The notes beneath the pieces were generated by a model. That model was given only the letters and a program-made list of their open reading frames with translations. It was not told the DNA's origin and made no database searches. Below are positions 33,300 through 43,744 of a stretch of 64,000 nt of DNA, piece after piece. Origin of the DNA: Patiria pectinifera (Eukaryota > Echinodermata > Asteroidea > Valvatida > Asterinidae); contig CM057135.1 of assembly GCA_029964075.1 (NCBI GenBank), positions 10,504,863-10,568,862 on the forward strand, in the 5' to 3' direction. The stretch's first letter is position 1. Every line of letters begins with the position of its first letter. A program made the translations under genes and the position numbers.

Positions 33300-36095
33300 T
33301 TCATTTTGACTGCTGGGTAGCGCGCTGAGAAAAGCGCCCTCTCGCGAAGTGACCGGCTTTTTCATAAAACATGCCATGTTCATAATGTGTACGTGTATGC
33401 TTGGCTGGCCGACAATTCTGCACGCAGTTAGCGCACAGAGATGTTTGTACACGGACAGTGTGGGCACGCCATGGGGTAAAAACGGAGATTGGCTGGCTCT
33501 CATATCCTGTTTGAATGAAAATCTTGCATTCCGGATAACCGGCTTGTTGAAAAATGTTTTTCCCCCCGAAAAAATTGCTGGGCGGTAGATATGGAATGGA
33601 GGGCGGCGAGATGAATGCGTGGCTTTAAAAAAATAATGCGGGGCGGGCCGCGAAAACCCCTTGTGGAAAACCCTGAGCAGCGGTTTCAATTTTGTATGCG
33701 TTGCGATCGTTAGGTGTTGTGTTGTGCCGTAGATAGTGCTGTGTGCATGCACGTCATTCAATGCGTTGCCGGGGTCCAATGATATCCGAACCTCTTACCT
33801 AACTGGACTCTCCTCGCTTTCTTCCATATTTTCACCTTGCTGCTGAGTACCGATTGACGCGCAATACGGTAGTGAAGACTATTTTTGTGCGATTTATAAT
33901 TTCATGCTACACCATTCGTAATGTATTGTAACGGACAGTCTTATGCACACTTTTGTTGTCATTGCTTTCTAGCACTAGTGCTCCGGCGGAGCGGCTCCGG
34001 CGGCGCGCACCTGACCTGGTTTTGGGTCTTGCTGGCGCGCGCTCCGGAAATAGGCTCTACAAATAGGTTGGCTAAGTGGGGTTCTTTTGTTCAATTGCGC
34101 GGGAAGAACTTGGCTGGATTCAAGGGTTGGGTAAAGTTGTAACATTGTAATACATTTTGTGAAAATGTGAATGTTTATGCTGGGAATTGATCAGTTGCAG
34201 TTCTGGTAGCGGTGCGGCAAGTGGCCCGCAGAGTCCGCTTGGCGAAATAAATGAGAACTTCTTTCAGAGTTAGAAATCCCGTCTGTCTGTCCCCTTTTCT
34301 TGCGTTTTGCTGGACTTGGCGGACAAGAGCCCAGTAGGATCCCGCTACAGTATTATTTGCATACGGGCGGTAAGGGACCGCGACTCCCGAATGACATGAT
34401 GCGGTTAAAATTGTTTCAAGCCCACAGAACCACACTCAATTTGCAAGCAATGTCAAGCAAATGAGTAGGATGAACTTTTCATCAAAAGTTTTAAGAAATT
34501 CTGTCAAGTTTTCTGGAAGAAACGATCTTCCAAAAGTCAGTCATGACATTTGTGCAGGCTTTCTTGCTACACAAACACGATAATAGTTATCGTTTGCAAA
34601 AAGATTGGGTTGAAATTACCTTGGAAAGTCGTACGTTGAGTTCCGATATTGTTGTCATTGTTTTCCTGCTATGGCGATAGGCCTACAGCGCAGCGTGATT
34701 TTCGGAATGGCCTCCACCGGGGTTGTGCACACGCTGGTCTGTCAATTTGGCCGTCGGTGCATGGTAGAATTTTTTGTGCTGTCGCGCAGCAGGAACCATT
34801 TTGGATGTATTTTTCCATGGCTTTACGTATACATTGCTTGAATATGTCTTCTTTTAGTGTATATTCAGCCTCAAATATTACTATTTTTTATCAAATACAT
34901 GTATTCAGTCTCTTGAAAATTGTTTTCCCCAGTGACCTCTTGTCAACTGCATCCAGTATTTTATTCGACATTTCTAATTATTGCTTAACACTGAAAGAAA
35001 ATCACTGGTAACAATATGCATTGCATGTACAGAAAACAAACATTTGTAGTACTCCTGCACATTATATGCTGGAAAAAATGCCTGTCATTCTGCTCCAACA
35101 TAAAACCAAATTTTTGACTTTTTTGTTGATATCCTTAAAAAAAAGTTTAAAAATCTCTCTTTTTTTCAAGAGAGGCAACTATTATAAAGCCCAGGATATG
35201 CTCTAAAATGCACCAGAAAGCATGTAAAGTCAAACAATTTCCAGGCCCCTTCAGTGGGCCCCAAACCCTACGCTGTGGCTCCACAATATTTTTTTTAAAA
35301 CCATATGAAACCCCCACACTTTTTTAAAAATCCTGGGGAGAACCCTGAATTACTTATAGATATGTGTATCAATGCAGACTAAGGCAGCTGGTCAAGTATA
35401 CCTCTCATTAATTAAAATAGCTTTGAAATTGAATGCCCAACATTCAAATGTAAGGTTAAGTCTTTTTCATCTTCATTCTAAGAGCTCAATGTTGACTGTT
35501 GTTACTGCACCTGCTGCTTTCTCTGCTGCAGCTGCCGGTACTGCACTTAATAACCAGCATCAGCCCAATTATAAAAAAGACAACTACTTATGCCAATTCA
35601 CAACAAACATTGCCCCAAAGTTTCAGGCCAACATTAGCCCATTTAAATGCTAAGGCCAACCAGCAGCTGTAATATTCCTGTTGATTGGCACAATCAATAA
35701 CCTGATATTCTTACTTGTTGCTGCGGGGAAAGTCTCTGGAAATGAATACTCCCTTAGAAGATGGTAAGTGGGACCTATGTAATTGGCAATTGTTTACTTT
35801 GCATGCTTATCATCTTCATAAGATGCCATTATACAATTCCGGAAGAATGATCCCAACACTAGAAATAATGGAGTCAATTCTTTTGTAAATGTGAAGCGCA
35901 ACATTTTTATTTGACAGTCATTTCGAATTAGGTTGAAATGGCTATGTCCATGCTTTTTGAATATGGCAACCAAAAGATAAAATTCCTTTTTTTTTAAATT
36001 AGATATTTTTTTATCAATAAAAAGGGATTGACTTTTAAAAAAAATCTGCCCTCATTTATTTATGGAATGATTACCTCAACAATTTTGAATTATTA
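33300..36095. other. No gene seen; includes a dispersed GC-rich repeat fragment
   Basis: Frames of up to 179 codons at 33240-33779 (minus) run through repeat-like DNA and resemble nothing. CTCCGGCGGAGCGGCTCCGG at 33981-34000 is a perfect hairpin. AGGCCCCTTCAGTGGGCCCC at 35243-35262 is related to the segments at 9190 and 18034. Confidence 0.5.
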
Positions 36096-37008
36096 TGTGT
36101 GAGATTTACTTGATTCGTCTTTCATTTTAATTTCCTATTTTTTTTATTTCTGGATAAAGTTCTTTTCCCCTTCTCATCAATGTGAACTACATTATGTGCA
36201 GAAATTGTGTTTTGTGGGATTATTGCTCCAAAATTGTAAAGGGTTAATTAACTGTGTGGATTTGTCATGGATATTCTTTCTTATTTCAGATCCAATGAAG
36301 CGAAAGACTCTGAGGACAAAAGGGAAACACAAGGTAATACACCAATGTTTTCAAGAGGTCATCATGAATGGTGTTCCTCCTCCTAGAAAAGCTGTTTGCA
36401 TCAGGGCACATAGGACATGTCTTCACTGTTGCAAAGATGTCACTAGATACATATCAAAGGTGTTGTTGTTTTTGCTGATCGAGTCCAAGAGGAGGAATAA
36501 AGCAAGTGCTAACAGTTTAGTGTAGGCAAGCATCAAAATCTTTATATTGTTTTTATAATTTGTTCACTCCAAAAAGACCCAGGCATCCTTTTTGTTATAC
36601 TCTTGGTTTTACTTATTTAAGTTCTGTCCGTTTGATGCAAGCAGCATTTCTATATATATATGATTGATTTGTAAAAATTGGAATTTGATGATTACAGGAT
36701 TCTCCCGACGTAAAAACTTGCTATCGGCCTGATATGTACAAACAAACTGGCTGATATGCATTTTTTAGCCCCTGCTACGCACAATATAATTATTTCTCCG
36801 CCCGGCATTGTCTTACATGATGCAGGTCTTTGCATATATTGTCGCTTGATTGGTGAAATCTAGATGAAAAAAAGTAGCAGTCAGGGTTCTCCACGGGAAA
36901 AAAAACTAAAGCGGAGCGGCAGAGTATTACCGGCTGGTAGTTGATTACCCAAGTTTCCTTGAAGGACGTACTCGAAGCTGAAACCTGCTGCTTCTGCACG
37001 TGTCGTAG
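36096..37008. repeat. Direct duplication, copy 2
   Basis: Copy of 32396-33299, ending at TTCTGCACGTGTCGTAG, immediately before the left TIR of the 9.8-kb element at about 37021. The ends of the duplication and of the element therefore nearly coincide. Confidence 0.9.
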
Positions 37009-37020
37009 TTGTCTAGCCCC

Positions 37021-37850
37021 CTGTAGTTTATGGAAACATAACTTAAGAATGATTTTAGATCAAACTAATGAACTTAAGATGGGCCCGAAAAGAGCAGAAG
37101 GTGGGCGTAGCCGTCACCCCCTCCTTTTCCATTTCGCTGATACCGTTGCAACGCAACGGTAGAGGAGAAGCTGAGACCAGGTTGTATTGATACCTTAGCA
37201 CTCATGGAATATAACTTGAGAGTGATTTTAGGTCAGACTAATTAACTTAAGAGCGGCAGGAAAAGCGCGGAGGGGGCGGGGCAATCAACCCCCCACCTGT
37301 TACATTTTGGCTCCTATCATTGCAAGGCATTTTGTAAATCGTGCCAAATTTCTCTGACAGGTGTGATAATTTATTGCAGTTATTTTGACACCAAGTTTAT
37401 GAAAATAGGGTATACTTTCGTTGCAAAGTGTGCTTTTCCAACAACAGGTGGGCCTAATGTAACTTTTCCCATTGTAAAGTACATGCATATGAATGCGTGC
37501 ATGAGAATGCCGACTAACAGATCGAATTGAAACTGTGCAAATGTACTACAAAATATAAATTGGGAAAATGATACCATTTTTATTGATGCCTTGGCACTTG
37601 TGAAAAATTAAAATATAAATTAACAGTTATTTTTGGTCAGACTAATTAACTTAAGAGCGGCGCGAACAGCGCGGAGGGGCGGGGCCGCAACCCTCCCTCT
37701 ATGTACATTTTTGTTCCTGTCGTCGCAAAGCAGTTTTTAAATCGTGCCAAATTTCTCTGGCAGGTGTGATGATGTATTGCAGTTATTTTGACACCAAGTT
37801 TATGAAAATAGAGCACACCTTCGTGGCAAAATTTTCCGATTCAAAAAAGG
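37021..37850 (+). repeat. Left TIR of the 9.8-kb element
   Basis: Inverted relative to 46003-46807. Sub-units with AACTTAAGAATGATTTTAGA, GTCAGACTAATTAACTTAAG and GAGCGGC(A/G)(C/G)GAA.AGCGCGG begin near 37041, 37208 and 37625. Each GC-rich block is followed by a CAAATTTCTCTG(A/G)CAGGTGTG segment. Confidence 0.85.
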
Positions 37851-38005
37851 TAAGCCTTAATAATTTTTGTCCCATTACATTGACCTTGTAAAATGTATTT
37901 AAGTGACCATGTTAAATGTCCATGAGAGTGCCTGACATTACTGTACAACTAAACGATTGAAGAAATTGAGTGAAATTTCATGTACTATAGATGCTCTGAG
38001 GTCTT

Positions 38006-38011
38006 TTTATT
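38006..38011 (-). terminator. Polyadenylation signal of the minus-strand gene
   Basis: AATAAA on the minus strand, about 410 bp beyond the stop codon at 38420-38422 and before the left TIR. Confidence 0.4.
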
Positions 38012-38419
38012 AGGGCTTTTCAAGTTTTACTTTAACAATAAGTTATTGTGTGAAACGCACAGGTATGACTGACTAGCTGAAGAACACTAGCACACATCAG
38101 TTTTCGACCACGATGCTGAATATTGAATTGGAGCCTTTAAGGGGCAGTGTTTTGGCTTCCAATTTCACTGTCGATTGGGTGAACTTGGGCGTGAAGCCAC
38201 AAAATTGATTGGAATAGTTTGCAAAGAGATTAGTGACCAAAAACAAATTATTATTAGAAACGAAGAAACGTGTACTTTATGTTTATGTGCAGACTTAATG
38301 GACCGTTACATTCATGTTGCCAGGGTTGTATGCAAAATACATTGCAAAGAGATTGGCAGTGACCCCCCAAAAAATCTCAGAAAACAAAAATTAAGGAGGC
38401 TCAAAGGATAGTCATGTCC

Positions 38420-40550
38420 TCAGTCATCATCCGATGAGGTGGATTCGGCGTCATCACTCTCTTCACTGTCGTAGTAACACTCATCGCTTGGGTCTTCGTT
38501 GCCGACCTCATCCACTGTCAGCTTTTCAGGCACCTGTGGGCCATCGAACCAGACAATCTCGTAGTTCCCATCTGACGTCACCCAGCCCTCTGCTTGTTCT
38601 GGAACCTGATCGAAATGTTGTTCATCCGCAGCCGCCCACACCCTCGCTACAAAGGCAGCCCGCTTGGCATGTTGAATGAACTCGTCTCGGCATGGCGGTA
38701 AAGTGCTGGCATCAATACCCTTCAGATTGCCAAGGGGGCTGCGGTTCTTCTTGGAAGGGTGGTAAGCTTTTTCGAAATCCAGGAAACGGGCAGCATTCAA
38801 GGACTGAACTTTGCTCTAGAAGTCATACATCTGACACGTGAAGGACTCAATGACATCCAGGGTTGCACTAGTCAGATGGTCATCCCTTGCCATACTGGCA
38901 AACGCATCCTTGTATTGATCTCTCGCCTCAACTTTCGCCAATGGACGGGCCTTTCCTTGGTGCACAAATGCAGACGTATAATCGCACCCAGTGAAGGCGT
39001 GAAAAGCACGACGTGCAGCACACATTTTTTGTCCAAGATGTATTCTTGATCTGAAGTGATGTGCTTGATGTGGACAACAACTCTTGTGTCCGCTTCGTGA
39101 TGATTATAGGCAAGCGTCTCAATGTTCTCTTTAGTGATCACAGAGTACTCCTTCCTTAGTTTGATGCATTTTTCTCCAAAACCGACATATATTTGTCGGT
39201 CCCCAATGAGTTGGGCATACTGTGGCTTGCCCAATTCATCTGCAAGGAAGTTCGGAAGTTGTTGTTTGAATGAACACGACTTTAAGGCTTCGCCCATTTT
39301 TGGCCGCTTTTGTTCAGATCCAGGCTTCACGTATGTGTCAAACACAACATCGATTTTTTTTTTGCTGAGAGCAGTGACCTGTATTAGGATGGATCGAGCT
39401 AGGCCAGCATATGTGTTGGGGATGTTGGGCGGCAAAAAGTTGAAGAAGTTTGCTTTTTGCCGTCTTTGCTATCGTCCCATCCAAGTGGCAGAGAGACAGT
39501 GGGACAGGAGTAAGTGGAAATGACAAGACATATTGCAAGTCGATCTGCTGCTGCTGAGCCAAGACGAGTCGACCTAGCAAATCCCGGGTACACTTTAATT
39601 CCGCAACTTTCTTGTCTGCTACGTGCACCGTCACTCTCGAATTCAGGACCTTGTTTCTTTTGATAGGTTGTTCAAACCTTGCTGAACTCTCTTTGCATTC
39701 GTCTCTGAATTTGTCGTACAATCGGCTTCCCTCTTGGCAGCATAACAGCAGATACTGTTTCACGGGTTCAGTGGCCGCTTTTCCAGTTTGTACGTTGTAT
39801 AATGCACCGCGTGCTTTCTCTTTGAACGGATTACATGAATTCTCAATACAGCGGACCACTTTGTCCAAATCCATGTTGTCACGTTGTACTCTTGAAGCTC
39901 GGAGTTCAGCAACTCCGTGTTCAGCATCTTTAAGTCCTGTCAATTCCTTCAGAGTGGTAACCATTGATGCACGGAGAGATTTTGTCAGCATCCACTTCAT
40001 CATTGCACTGTAGTTGTTGGTACTGCAGAGTCCCTGTCAATCGCGATGCGGCGTCGGCATTAACAGTTTGCTCCAGAGTAAGATCCGCAGGGCATCGTGA
40101 AAAGTCATTTTCACTTCTTCTGACGGAAAAGGCCCCCTTCTGCAGAATTTTCCTTACTCCAGGATGGGTGTTATCCATTGCACATAGATTTGCAATATAC
40201 CGGGTCATCCAGCGCGCATAGTTCACGTGGTTGGTGATGAAGAAGAGGCCCACAATCCTCGAAAGAGCGTACGTGAACAAATCGATGTTATTTGTTCGGA
40301 TGCCTCGGTCCAAGAAACGATGGTCTTGGATGTAGTCGATGTATGACAGCCAAAACTGCGCTGTCTCTCCATGGTCACCCTTCCTTGTCTCTGCCGCATA
40401 ATGCTCGTACCGTCGTAATAGGATGTGTACTCCTTGGTGTTCTATCACCTCCCACGCTTCACCAACACCAGATGTGTGCGACTGCAGTGCGGCGGTCACC
40501 TCGTGGTCAAGCTCTCTAGCTGTTTCCAAGAATGACCGAAAGTGGAGCAT
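38420..40550 (-). pseudogene. 3' half of a large uncharacterised-family gene
   Basis: Landmarks in order on the minus strand: MLHFRSFLETARELDHEVTA at 40550; NHVNYARWMTRYIANL; KGAFSVRRSENDFSRCP; LTLEQTVNADAASRLTG; then VQRDNMDLDKVVRCIENSCN; ELKCTRDLLGRLVLAQ and FPLTPVPLSLCHLDG; EQKRPKMGEALKSCSFKQQL; HEADTR at 39082-39099; FHAFTGCDYTSAF at 38966-38995; LPPCRDEF..HAKRAAFVAR; and an acidic tail (SEESDDAESTSSDDD) to the stop. These form one family found as long uncharacterised proteins in corals, molluscs and deuterostomes. Frame changes near 39995, 39430 and 39020 and a stop near 38816 break it. About 60 residues that relatives have between HEADTR and GCDYTSAF are missing. The activity is unknown; acidic motifs of this kind suggest, but do not prove, a metal-dependent enzyme. 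Confidence 0.7.
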
Positions 40551-40991
40551 TTATGTTGAGGGCGCTGTTCGAGAGGGTGGCAGGGAGTTTTTCCTTGTCT
40601 GCTAGATACAGCTTTTAAATCCATATTTCTCTACAGTAATTCCACACCATCCAATCCTCAGTTCCAAATATTGGTGATTATGGAACATCATTCTTCAATT
40701 AAGCTGTTTTTGGAGGTAACATTTTCAACGTGAATTGGAGATATTTATGTGACTTTTCCTCCACATGTGACTGCCAAAAATCCAGATGTCGGCCATTTTA
40801 TGAATCTCCTATTGACCTGGACTACTGTCTTTGAAGAAAACTCCCTGCTGCCCTGCCTTTTTTTATCATCAAGGATTGCCCCTCCTTCATGACCTTCAAG
40901 TTTTATGGTATTTCTGGTATTTTAAACTCTATTTTTATCCTCACATTTTTGGAGTCGGCCATCTTGACTGTGTGTTCCATTTTATTCACTT

Positions 40992-41606
40992 GTGAACACT
41001 TTTATCATCATGAACAACATCTTAATCATTGGTATGATGAACGTTTCTCTTGTATTCCTGTTTGGCCTCTGTAGCAGTTCACCACTCTTCATATATCAGA
41101 CTCGTAATGACAATCTTTCAAGCTTACATGGATGCAGAGTCTTACACCTTGACGTTGCCCATCACAGGTTAAGCTACATTTCTTATAGTATCCATGGTAC
41201 CAAATACTTGCACAAGCGTGTAGCCTACTATGCCAATAGTACAGCAACATTCCAACAACTCCTGCTGGCAGGGGACATTCACCAAAACCCAGGCCCTCGT
41301 CAGGAGTGCATCTTGTGCAATAAACCTATTTACAACAAGTATCGATTCCAGTGTACATCCTGCAGTGAACACTACCATCGAAAGTGTAGCGGGCTATCAC
41401 TACACCAGTTTTATTCCCTGGGTTCCCGTTGGACATGTAATGCATGTATTTGCATAAGCTCTCTCAAACCCTTTACAGACTCTTTCTTTTATTCGACAAA
41501 TTCATCTGAAGTTAACAATTCATGCTTATCACATTCCTTTGAATCCGATGTTGACAGCACCTCCAGTACCGTGACTGAGCCTATAACACCAAATGGAGTT
41601 ACTTGA
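40992..41606 (+). CDS. LINE N-terminal ORF with 2A-like motif and PHD finger
   Basis: The frame encodes 204 residues. Residues 3-30 are strongly hydrophobic, like a signal or membrane segment. Residues 94-102 read GDIHQNPGP, a variant of the 2A ribosome-skipping motif (consensus D-[VI]-E-x-N-P-G-P, here His for Glu). A C4HC3 PHD finger follows at once: C106, C109, C121, C124, H127 or H129, C132, C149, C152. This order, 2A-like then PHD then endonuclease, is known from APE-type LINEs of sea urchin and other marine animals. The first in-frame stop lies directly before the endonuclease start at 41607 and is probably a decay stop rather than a true ORF boundary. Confidence 0.75.
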   Translation: MNTFIIMNNILIIGMMNVSLVFLFGLCSSSPLFIYQTRNDNLSSLHGCRVLHLDVAHHRLSYISYSIHGTKYLHKRVAYYANSTATFQQLLLAGDIHQNPGPRQECILCNKPIYNKYRFQCTSCSEHYHRKCSGLSLHQFYSLGSRWTCNACICISSLKPFTDSFFYSTNSSEVNNSCLSHSFESDVDSTSSTVTEPITPNGVT

Positions 41607-42353
41607 ATGTACTTAAACACCCGTAGTACCAAGAATAAAGTTGTCGACCTTCAAGCACTTGTTTACGGCCTCAGCTATGACATTATCATGTTCACCGAGC
41701 TTTGGCTGAATCCCGATATCCCTGACAGCTTTATTTTCCCCTCTGGTTACTCGTCTACCGTAAAGATCGTATCGGCAGCAGAGGTGGCGGCGTGTTTATT
41801 GCTGTGAAGGCGAGCCTTCCCTCGCATCGCTATGCCCAGCTTGAGACGAACCCTGAATCTTGCGTCGTGGAAATCAACCCTCAGCCAGGGAAAAGAGTTC
41901 TTCTCTCTGTTGTCTACCGTCCACCAAATGCCAACATGGAAGATATGGATATTTTGAACTCTTTTTTTCATTGACTCCTTACATTCACATCATATTTAAG
42001 ACAAAATTATAGTTGGTGACTTTAATTTGCCTCATATTAATTGGACAACCAACCAGTATTTAGCGGACAGTAAACCACTTGAAAAAGAATGTTGTGATAT
42101 TGTTAATGCTAATTATCTTCATCAGATGGTGAACTTTCCAACCAGATTTACGAGAGATGGTGTTGGTAATGTTCTTGATCTTGTTCTTGCCTGGAATCGT
42201 AATCTTGTTTGTGATCTCAGAGAAGGTTCCGACAATCTTGGATCTGATTATTTGTCAATTAATTTCAATATTTCCATCTCATGTAAGCTGGTCAAACAAC
42301 CTAAGCGCACCATTTACCATTTTAAAAGTGCTAAAAATGTGCTTAAAGGTTAG
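41607..42353 (+). pseudogene. LINE APE-type endonuclease domain, frameshifted
   Basis: YLNTRSTKNKVVDLQALVYG and DIIMFTELWLNPDIPDSF give the N-terminal endonuclease motifs. A second frame (about 41780-41974) has the GGGVFIAVK-type strand, VLLSVVYRPPNANM and ILNSFF. A third (42003-42353) has IIVGDFNLPHINW, DLVLAW and GSDNLGSDYLSINF, the catalytic DFN and SDH-type motifs (here SDY). Frameshifts near 41770 and 41975 separate them. It nicks target DNA in intact LINEs. Confidence 0.7.
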
Positions 42354-43340
42354 GTTGTATGAACGGACGTCAATTCGGCGTTCTAAACTCATCAACAACT
42401 TAACCTTCCTCAAGCGATGCCGCGACTCTAAGATAACTCCTGCCGGTCTGCGTATCCGCGATCCCATACGCAACAATCGGTCGATCCACTTTCTTAGAGT
42501 TTAGGCACTCTCCTGAAGACGGTCAGAGCATACTGACCGGAACGTCGAGTTTATACCTCTGGTTCTCTTCAGAACCATTCTCTTAGTTGAGAAACTATTC
42601 GCACATGGTGTTTCCGCAAACCCTTTATTATTTAGTATCTCCACCATGCAAAGCCTCAAATCTTACTTATCTTCGCTCTACGGGGAGCTGGTAACCAACC
42701 AGGTTAGGTTGTATGAACGGACGTCAATTCGGCGTTCTAAACTCATCAACAACTTAACCTTCCTCAAGCGATGCCGCGACTCTAAGATAACTCCTGCCGG
42801 TCTGCGTATCCGCGATCCCATACGCAACAATCGGTCGATCCACTTTCTTAGAGTTTAGGCACTCTCCTAAAGACGGTCAGAGCATACTGACCGGAACGTC
42901 GAGTTTATACCTCTGGTTCTCTTCAGAACCATTCTCTTAGTTGAGAAACTATTCGCACATGGTGTTTCCGCAAACCCTTTATTATTTAGTATCTCCACCA
43001 TGCAAAGCCTCAAATCTTACTTATCTTCGCTCTACGGGGAGCTGGTAACCAACCAGGTTAGGTTGTATGAACGGACGTCAATTCGGCGTTCTAAACTCAT
43101 CAACAACTTAACCTTCCTCAAGCGATGCCGCGACTCTAAGATAACTCCTGCCGGTCTGCGTATCCGCGATCCCATACGCAACAATCGGTCGATCCACTTT
43201 CTTAGAGTTTAGGCACTCTCCTGAAGACGGTCAGAGCATACTGACCGGAACGTCGAGTTTATACCTCTGGTTCTCTTCAGAACCATTCTCTTAGTTGAGA
43301 AACTATTCGCACATGGTGTTTCCGCAAACCCTTTATTATT
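42347..43340 (+). repeat. 354-bp tandem array, 2.8 nearly identical units (Penelope-like)
   Basis: AGGTTAGGTTGTATGAACGG starts units at 42347, 42701 and 43055; the third stops at 43340. By eye the units differ at one position (CTCCTGAAG in units 1 and 3, CTCCTAAAG in unit 2). Each complete unit spans an open frame with LYERTSIRRSKLINNLTFLK and RCRDSKITPAGLRIRDPIRN. In my memory of the family this matches the region ahead of the reverse transcriptase in Penelope-like elements. The array interrupts the LINE exactly between endonuclease and reverse transcriptase. Such near-identity amid decayed DNA means the array is young or homogenised. Confidence 0.85.
42513..42546 (+). ncRNA. Hammerhead-ribozyme-like motif (unit 1)
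   Basis: CTGAAGA, a perfect 7-bp stem (CGGTCAG/CTGACCG with loop AGCATA), then GAAC and GTC. The hammerhead core is CUGANGA, stem II, GAAA and a cleavage NUH. Here the first box fits and the second deviates by one position. Equivalent motifs lie at 42867-42900 (first box CTAAAGA) and 43221-43254. Penelope-like elements are known to carry hammerheads in their terminal repeats, and tandem units with hammerheads define retrozymes. Stem III and stem I are not convincing by eye. Confidence 0.35.
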
Positions 43341-43344
43341 CACT

Positions 43345-43744
43345 TATATCTGACTGCCAACATGGATTTATGCCTAATCGCTCTTGTATCACACAAATAG
43401 TTGAATTTACCCACAATCTTGGTTCTAATTACGACAGGGGGGTGTGATACTGATGTGGTTTACCTGGACTTCTCAAAGGCTTTTGACTCCGCCAATCATT
43501 CTAAGTTTATTGAGAAGCTCGGGTGTGCTGGCATTGGTGGCACACTCCTTGCCTGGTTCCATAACTACCTTGAGGGCAGATTGCAGAGAGTGGTCATCAA
43601 TGGTGCTCATTCAGACTGGTTACCAGTCACTTCTGGTATTCCGCAGGGCTCAATCCTAGGACCGATGTTCTTTATTGTTTTTATTAATGGTATGCCTACT
43701 TGTGTCTCGCCAGATACACGCATTGCGCTCTTTGCTGATGATAG
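43345..43744 (+). pseudogene. LINE reverse transcriptase fragment
   Basis: QHGFMPNRSCITQIVEF, VVYLDFSKAFDSANHSKFIE (motif A with the first catalytic Asp), GIPQGSILGPMFFIVFING (motif B) and RIALFADDS (motif C). The frame ends at the junction with the transposon gene. Fingers motifs before HGF and everything after FADD are absent. Confidence 0.85.

Larger units (their letters stand above)
40600..43744 (+). mobile_element. CR1/L2-type LINE inserted in the transposon gene, 3' half missing
   Basis: Plus-strand order: hydrophobic leader, 2A-like motif and PHD finger (40992-41606), APE-type endonuclease (41607-42353) and part of the reverse transcriptase (43345-43744). The reverse transcriptase region shows YLDFSKAFDSANH, SGIPQGSILGP and ends just after FADD. 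The usual 5' truncation of LINEs is reversed here: the front survives and the back is lost. A single deletion across the junction at 43744 would explain this, because about 200 residues of the host transposon gene are missing at the same spot. A tandem array (42347-43340) replaces the part between endonuclease and reverse transcriptase. Confidence 0.8.

Noticed and set aside
33240-33779. 179-codon frame on the minus strand
   Set aside because: It runs through repeat-like DNA shared in part with 36.9-37.0 kb, where the frame is not kept, and resembles no protein.
42646-43212. Two identical 70-residue proteins as duplicate genes
   Set aside because: They are the same frame read in two units of the 354-bp array; the peptide matches part of a Penelope-like protein rather than a complete gene.
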